Source: JBBTXJ01 sp964636345 (GTDB taxonomy: Bacteria > Patescibacteriota > Patescibacteriia > Magasanikbacterales > JBBTXJ01). Taken from it: 52,880 nt of DNA. Location of the stretch: contig CAZWRL010000002.1 of assembly GCA_964636345.1 (NCBI GenBank), positions 1 through 52,880 on the forward strand. Reading direction: 5' to 3'. The first letter of the stretch is position 1; each line of letters starts with the position of its first letter. Below, piece after piece: positions 49,951 through 52,880 of this stretch. The translations under genes were made by a program, and so were the position numbers. The notes beneath the pieces were generated by a model, which was given only the letters and a program-made list of their open reading frames with translations, had not been told where the DNA came from and made no database searches.

Positions 49951-50562
49951 TTAACGTGAATAAAATTCAATAATAGGACGTGGGTCAAACAACATGCGCA
50001 ATTCTTCCGTGTTTGGTTTCCCGAGCACCGTGCCGCTCCACGCTGCCGGATCAAAACGAAGCCAACTTGGCGTCTCGCGGGATGCTAAGGATTCGCGAAC
50101 GGTATCAAACAATTTACTCTCGCGTTTTTCCATCCGCACGCTCACGACATCGTTGGGTCGCACCTGATACGAAGGAATGTCAATCCGCTTGCCGTTCACT
50201 TCAACATGACCGTGATTCACCAGTTGACGCGCGGCCGCACGAGTTTTTGTTAACCCCAAACGATACACCACATTATCCAAGCGCATCTCAAGCAATTCTT
50301 TGAGGAGCAGACCGGTGTCACCTTTGGTGGCGGTTGCGCGTTCAACATACGCGCGAAATTGACGTTCCAATAATCCGTATAAATGACGCGCCTTTTGTTT
50401 TTCTTGCAATTGAAACGCAAATCCCGCGCTCACACGACGCGCACTGGCGCCGTGCACGCCAGGAGGCGTGCCTCTCCGTTTGAGGGCACATCGCTCGCGT
50501 CCGCACACTGACATGCCGAGACGCCGGCACACCGTACATGTTCTTTTAGTGATACGTCCCAT
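49951..50562 (-). CDS. rpsD: Ribosomal protein S4 (zinc-binding form)
   Basis: 203 residues. The N-terminus CTVCRRLGMSVCGRERC has C-x2-C-x8-C-x4-C, the zinc-binding C+ form of S4. The S4 RNA-binding domain is LDNVVYRLGLTKTRAAARQLVNHGHVEVNGKRIDIPSY. S4 nucleates 30S assembly and in many bacteria represses its own operon. An upstream in-frame extension overlaps rpsK; MGRITKRTCTVCR is preferred. Confidence 0.96.
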   Translation of the reverse strand: MGRITKRTCTVCRRLGMSVCGRERCALKRRGTPPGVHGASARRVSAGFAFQLQEKQKARHLYGLLERQFRAYVERATATKGDTGLLLKELLEMRLDNVVYRLGLTKTRAAARQLVNHGHVEVNGKRIDIPSYQVRPNDVVSVRMEKRESKLFDTVRESLASRETPSWLRFDPAAWSGTVLGKPNTEELRMLFDPRPIIEFYSR

Positions 50563-50563
50563 A

Positions 50564-50974
50564 TTAGACCCTTCGTGGTTTAGGCGGCCGACAACCATTA
50601 TGCGGAATCGGCGTCACATCCTTAATTGATTTCACAAAAAACCCATTGGCATTTAACGCGCGCATCGCGCCTTCGCGACCGCCGCCGATACCCTTGACTT
50701 GCACATGCAACTCTTTGACACCGCACGAGACAATCTTATCCGCAACATCCTTAACCACGAGTGACGCGGCATAGGGCGTTGCTTTCTTCGGACCCTTAAA
50801 ACCCACTACACCCGCGCTTGACCATCCGAGCACATTGCCCTCTAAATCGGTAATCGTAACAATCGTGTTGTTGTAACTTGCCTGAATATAGGCATTGCCT
50901 TGCGCCACCTGACGCACGGTCTTTTTCTTTGCCCTCACTTTTTTCTCTTTTTTTTCTTGCACTGCTTCAGTCAT
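50564..50974 (-). CDS. rpsK: Ribosomal protein S11
   Basis: 136 residues. AYIQASYNNTIVTITDLEGNVLGWSSAG, GFKGPKKATPYAA and VKGIGGGREGAMRAL ... DVTPIPHNGCRPPKPRRV are invariant S11 stretches. The N-terminal 20 residues are a Lys/Glu-rich extension. Spaced 3 bp from rpsM and 1 bp from rpsD. Confidence 0.97.
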   Translation of the reverse strand: MTEAVQEKKEKKVRAKKKTVRQVAQGNAYIQASYNNTIVTITDLEGNVLGWSSAGVVGFKGPKKATPYAASLVVKDVADKIVSCGVKELHVQVKGIGGGREGAMRALNANGFFVKSIKDVTPIPHNGCRPPKPRRV

Positions 50975-50977
50975 ACA

Positions 50978-51367
50978 TTAGGTCTTTTGTGCCGACGGTT
51001 TACGTCCAGAACCCATGGTGTGACGCACATTCCCGCGCACGGTACGGGTATTCGTGCGTGTACGCTGGCCGCGCACCGGCAAGCGTCTCAAATGGCGAAC
51101 ACCGCGATACGATTTAATATCCGTTAAACGTTTAATATTGCTCCGCACTTCGCGACGTAAATCACCTTCCACCTTATAACTCTTTTCTACCAACTGACGA
51201 AGCGCGTTTTCTTCTTCGGGCGTTAAATTTTTAGTGCGCGTATCCGGATTAAGGTTCGCGGCAGTAACAATACGCGCAGCGGTGGTTGGACCGATACCAT
51301 AAATATAGGTGAGCGCCACCACGATACGTTTATCTTGCGGGATTGTGACACCGGCAATACGAGCCAT
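50978..51367 (-). CDS. rpsM: Ribosomal protein S13
   Basis: 129 residues. ARIAGVTIPQDKRIVVALTYIYGIG, the helix-two-turn-helix region and the basic tail RGVRHLRRLPVRGQRTRTNTRTVRG are standard S13. It bridges the 30S head to the 50S subunit and contacts P-site tRNA. Starts 4 bp after rpmJ. Confidence 0.97.
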   Translation of the reverse strand: MARIAGVTIPQDKRIVVALTYIYGIGPTTAARIVTAANLNPDTRTKNLTPEEENALRQLVEKSYKVEGDLRREVRSNIKRLTDIKSYRGVRHLRRLPVRGQRTRTNTRTVRGNVRHTMGSGRKPSAQKT

Positions 51368-51371
51368 AGGA

Positions 51372-51485
51372 TTACCCTTGTCGCTGTTTATGCTTTGGTT
51401 TTTTGCACATCACAATCACCCGCTGTTTGCGACGGGTAATTTTGCAATCCTTGCAAATTTTTTTTACGGATGCGCGAACTTTCAT
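51372..51485 (-). CDS. rpmJ: Ribosomal protein L36
   Basis: 37 residues. MKVRASVKKICKDCKITRR and VIVMCKKPKHKQRQG give the zinc-ribbon ligands C11, C14, C27 and H32. Located between infA and rpsM as in many bacteria. Its presence shows the zinc (C+) form, like S4 here. It has a G/A-rich but non-canonical upstream region and A at -1. Confidence 0.95.
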   Translation of the reverse strand: MKVRASVKKICKDCKITRRKQRVIVMCKKPKHKQRQG

Positions 51486-51504
51486 TGTCGTCAGACCTTT
51501 GTTA

Positions 51505-51576
51505 ATGAAAACGAACAACCGATGTCGTGATATCAACGCTCAAGAGAGCTACACCACAACGGTTGTTCGTTTTCAT
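51505..51576. repeat. 17-bp perfect inverted repeat between infA and rpmJ
   Basis: ATGAAAACGAACAACCG (51505-51521) and CGGTTGTTCGTTTTCAT (51560-51576) are exact complements with 38 bp between them, which itself contains GCTC/GAGC and a nearly complementary TGTGGTG/CACGACA pair. In the operon RNA it would form one long hairpin between the two reading frames. Confidence 0.85.
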
Positions 51577-51582
51577 GTTTAA

Positions 51583-51798
51583 TTAAAAACGGTATGTAAT
51601 TCTGCCTTTTGAAAGATCATAGGGTGTCAATTCCAACTTTACTTCATCGCCAACCAAAAGACGTATGCTATTCCGACGCATTTTTCCGGCAAGATAGGCA
51701 ATAATTTTGTGCCCACCATCCAGCTCAACCGAGAATTTAGCGCCGGGTAGAAGTTCAAGAACCCTACCGCGCGCCTCTACCACGTCTTGTTTTGCCAT
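51583..51798 (-). CDS. infA: Translation initiation factor IF-1
   Basis: 71 residues, a single OB fold. VEARGRVLELLPGAKFSVELDGGHKIIAYLAGKMRRNSIRLLVGDEVKLELTPYDLSKGRITYRF is the IF-1 family sequence in outline. IF-1 blocks the A site during initiation. First gene of the operon. A short hairpin (ACCGCC/GGCGGT, 51814-51819 with 51824-51829) sits in its leader. Confidence 0.97.
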   Translation of the reverse strand: MAKQDVVEARGRVLELLPGAKFSVELDGGHKIIAYLAGKMRRNSIRLLVGDEVKLELTPYDLSKGRITYRF

Positions 51799-51846
51799 GA
51801 GTACAGATTACTTACCGCCCCATGGCGGTCCCTATAGGATGGGTAT

Positions 51847-51875
51847 ATTCTACCAGGGTCTATTTTTGCTGTCAA
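51847..51875 (-). promoter_or_regulatory. Promoter of the infA-rpsI operon
   Basis: Minus strand TTGACA (51875-51870), 17 bp, TAGAAT (51852-51847). Start near 51840, giving a leader of about 40 nt for infA. Confidence 0.75.
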
Positions 51876-51922
51876 CCACGCCAATCGGATGGTGGGGATA
51901 AACGGCCAAAGACAGCCAAAAA

Positions 51923-52336
51923 TCAGTCCTTATACACCCAGTAATTATACAACAAAAAGTTCCAGCTTACCGCAAGCGCTACGGTTGCCGCGCGAATCAA
52001 GAGATGATGAACGCCGAACACTTCATTTCCAACATACATGGCGGCTTCACCAAAAAGATAGTTAAAACCGAGTACTACACTATAGCGCACAAGTTGCCGG
52101 CCATGTGCTCCTCTACTTCCAAATGACCAATATTTATTCAGGAGATAATTATACGTGATAACCATAATTTGCGTTACCAAAAGCGCAACAAGCGGCCGAA
52201 TGCGCAACACATCGCTTGCGATATACAGAAGTCCAAGATCCAAGATAAGGCCGCTGATGCCAACAAAAAAATACTTTACAAATTTCTTTTTGTGCGCCCG
52301 GCCCCATGCGATGGAACGAACAAGTGTTTGATGCAT
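51923..52336 (-). CDS. GtrA-family membrane protein
   Basis: 137 residues, four membrane helices. KFVKYFFVGISGLILDLGLLYIA, ITYNYLLNKYWSFGS and the final WNFLLYNYWVYKD are the GtrA pattern. GtrA-like proteins are thought to flip lipid-linked sugars or assist cell-wall arabinogalactan/teichoic acid synthesis. It starts 1 bp after the alaS stop. An earlier ATG (52351) would overlap alaS by 14 bp. Confidence 0.85.
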   Translation of the reverse strand: MHQTLVRSIAWGRAHKKKFVKYFFVGISGLILDLGLLYIASDVLRIRPLVALLVTQIMVITYNYLLNKYWSFGSRGAHGRQLVRYSVVLGFNYLFGEAAMYVGNEVFGVHHLLIRAATVALAVSWNFLLYNYWVYKD

Positions 52337-52337
52337 C

Positions 52338-52880
52338 TTATTTCTTTTCATCGGCCAGCACGGCGGCCTTAATGCGCCGCACGCCAGCAGAGACCGCCTC
52401 TTCTTTCTGTATGGTAAAACCACCCAGTTCTCCGGTATGGGTTACATGCGGACCGCCGCAGATTTCTTTTGAAAAAAATCCGCGCTTCTCGTCTCCGACA
52501 AAATACACTTTTAATTTGTTATCAAGCGTGGCGTATTTGTCGTCAAAATAACCAATGGCGCCGCGCTCTTTCGCTTCTTCCGGCGTGAGTTCTTCAAAGT
52601 GCACCGGGAGGTCTTTTTTTATTTGCTCATTCACCATATCTTCAATTTCTTTGAGTGTATCGGCTGGAATTTTTTCTCCGTAGTTGAAATCAAAACGAAG
52701 GCGTTCCGCCGTGATATTACTCCCCTTTTGTTCTATTTTCTCGCCTAATACATTTTTGAGCGCGCGATGAAGGAGGTGTGTTGCTGTGTGGAGTCGCACC
52801 ACTTCCGCGCTGTGGTCCGCGAGTCCGCCCGCGAATTTCTGCTCGGCGCCTTTGCGAGAGAGTTCCTGGTGATTTTTGAA
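52338..52880 (-). CDS. alaS: Alanyl-tRNA synthetase, C-terminal part without C-Ala domain
   Basis: 181 residues to the window edge, open at its 5' end (which continues beyond 52880). The editing domain is visible: VRLHTATHLLHRALKNVLG (H-x3-H zinc ligands), RLRFDFNY and KEICGGPHVTHTGELGGFTI (Cys and His ligands). The protein stops right after AGVRRIKAAVLADEKK, so the coiled-coil and C-Ala domain that follow in E. coli are absent. Editing of Ser/Gly-tRNA-Ala should still work, but tRNA docking through C-Ala is lost. Confidence 0.93.
   Translation of the reverse strand, partial: FKNHQELSRKGAEQKFAGGLADHSAEVVRLHTATHLLHRALKNVLGEKIEQKGSNITAERLRFDFNYGEKIPADTLKEIEDMVNEQIKKDLPVHFEELTPEEAKERGAIGYFDDKYATLDNKLKVYFVGDEKRGFFSKEICGGPHVTHTGELGGFTIQKEEAVSAGVRRIKAAVLADEKK

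Overview
The window is a 52.9 kb stretch of a bacterial chromosome, mostly at middling GC. It reads as a reduced Candidate Phyla Radiation (Patescibacteria, Parcubacteria-like) genome: genes are packed with 4-14 bp overlaps, many proteins are trimmed compared with textbook homologues (RsmI, AtpH, ProRS without an editing insertion, AlaRS without C-Ala, RpoA without its C-terminal domain), TGA is used as a stop codon (so not the Gracilibacteria code), an intein sits in a housekeeping gene, and Shine-Dalgarno sequences are nearly absent. The lineage is an inference from these traits, not from a marker-gene search. I see no tRNA, rRNA, CRISPR array, IS element or prophage.

Layout. 1-2699: an iron-sulfur assembly cluster (cysteine desulfurase tail, an IscU-type scaffold interrupted by a LAGLIDADG intein, a thioredoxin-like ferredoxin, a small ferredoxin). 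2705-6177: rsmI, metG, a CvpA-like protein and tatD. 6231-12635: a complete F1Fo ATP synthase operon (I,a,c,b,delta,alpha,gamma,beta,epsilon). 12816-17740: a UvrD-type helicase with a Cas4/AddB-like nuclease, a DciA-like protein, a small membrane protein and proS. 17733-22098: the rod-shape module mreB-mreC-mreD-mrdA. 22158-26840: greA, lysS, a nucleotidyltransferase, serS and ftsQ. 27124-30859: a hypothetical gene, polX, and two unusual minus-strand genes, one very GC-rich with an S1-like end, both with strong ribosome-binding sites. 31062-34949: an EnvC-like M23 protein, gltX, DUF1003 and a WecG/TagA glycosyltransferase. 35060-43866: clpB behind a CIRCE operator, a secreted repeat protein, a helicase-dead PriA, def, fmt and an O-antigen-ligase-like protein. 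43880-44488: a roughly 600-nt, very highly structured RNA with its own promoter and terminator, which I cannot assign to a known class. 44534-47894: two glycosyltransferases and a flippase. 47968-51798: the infA-rpmJ-rpsM-rpsK-rpsD-rpoA-rplQ-rplM-rpsI operon. 51923-52880: a GtrA-like protein and the end of alaS.

The most unusual signals are: the intein placed exactly at a cluster-ligand cysteine of IscU; the large orphan structured RNA; and a set of small palindromic elements, bounded by RTCAT...ATGAY-like ends, found both at hairpin tips (RNA gene, an intergenic hairpin) and inserted in frame into three protein genes (fmt, the O-antigen ligase, a family 2 glycosyltransferase), in lengths that are multiples of three. 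At expression level, many promoters place the -10 box only 6-11 nt from the start codon, implying leaderless or near-leaderless mRNAs, and about three quarters of start codons are preceded by T.
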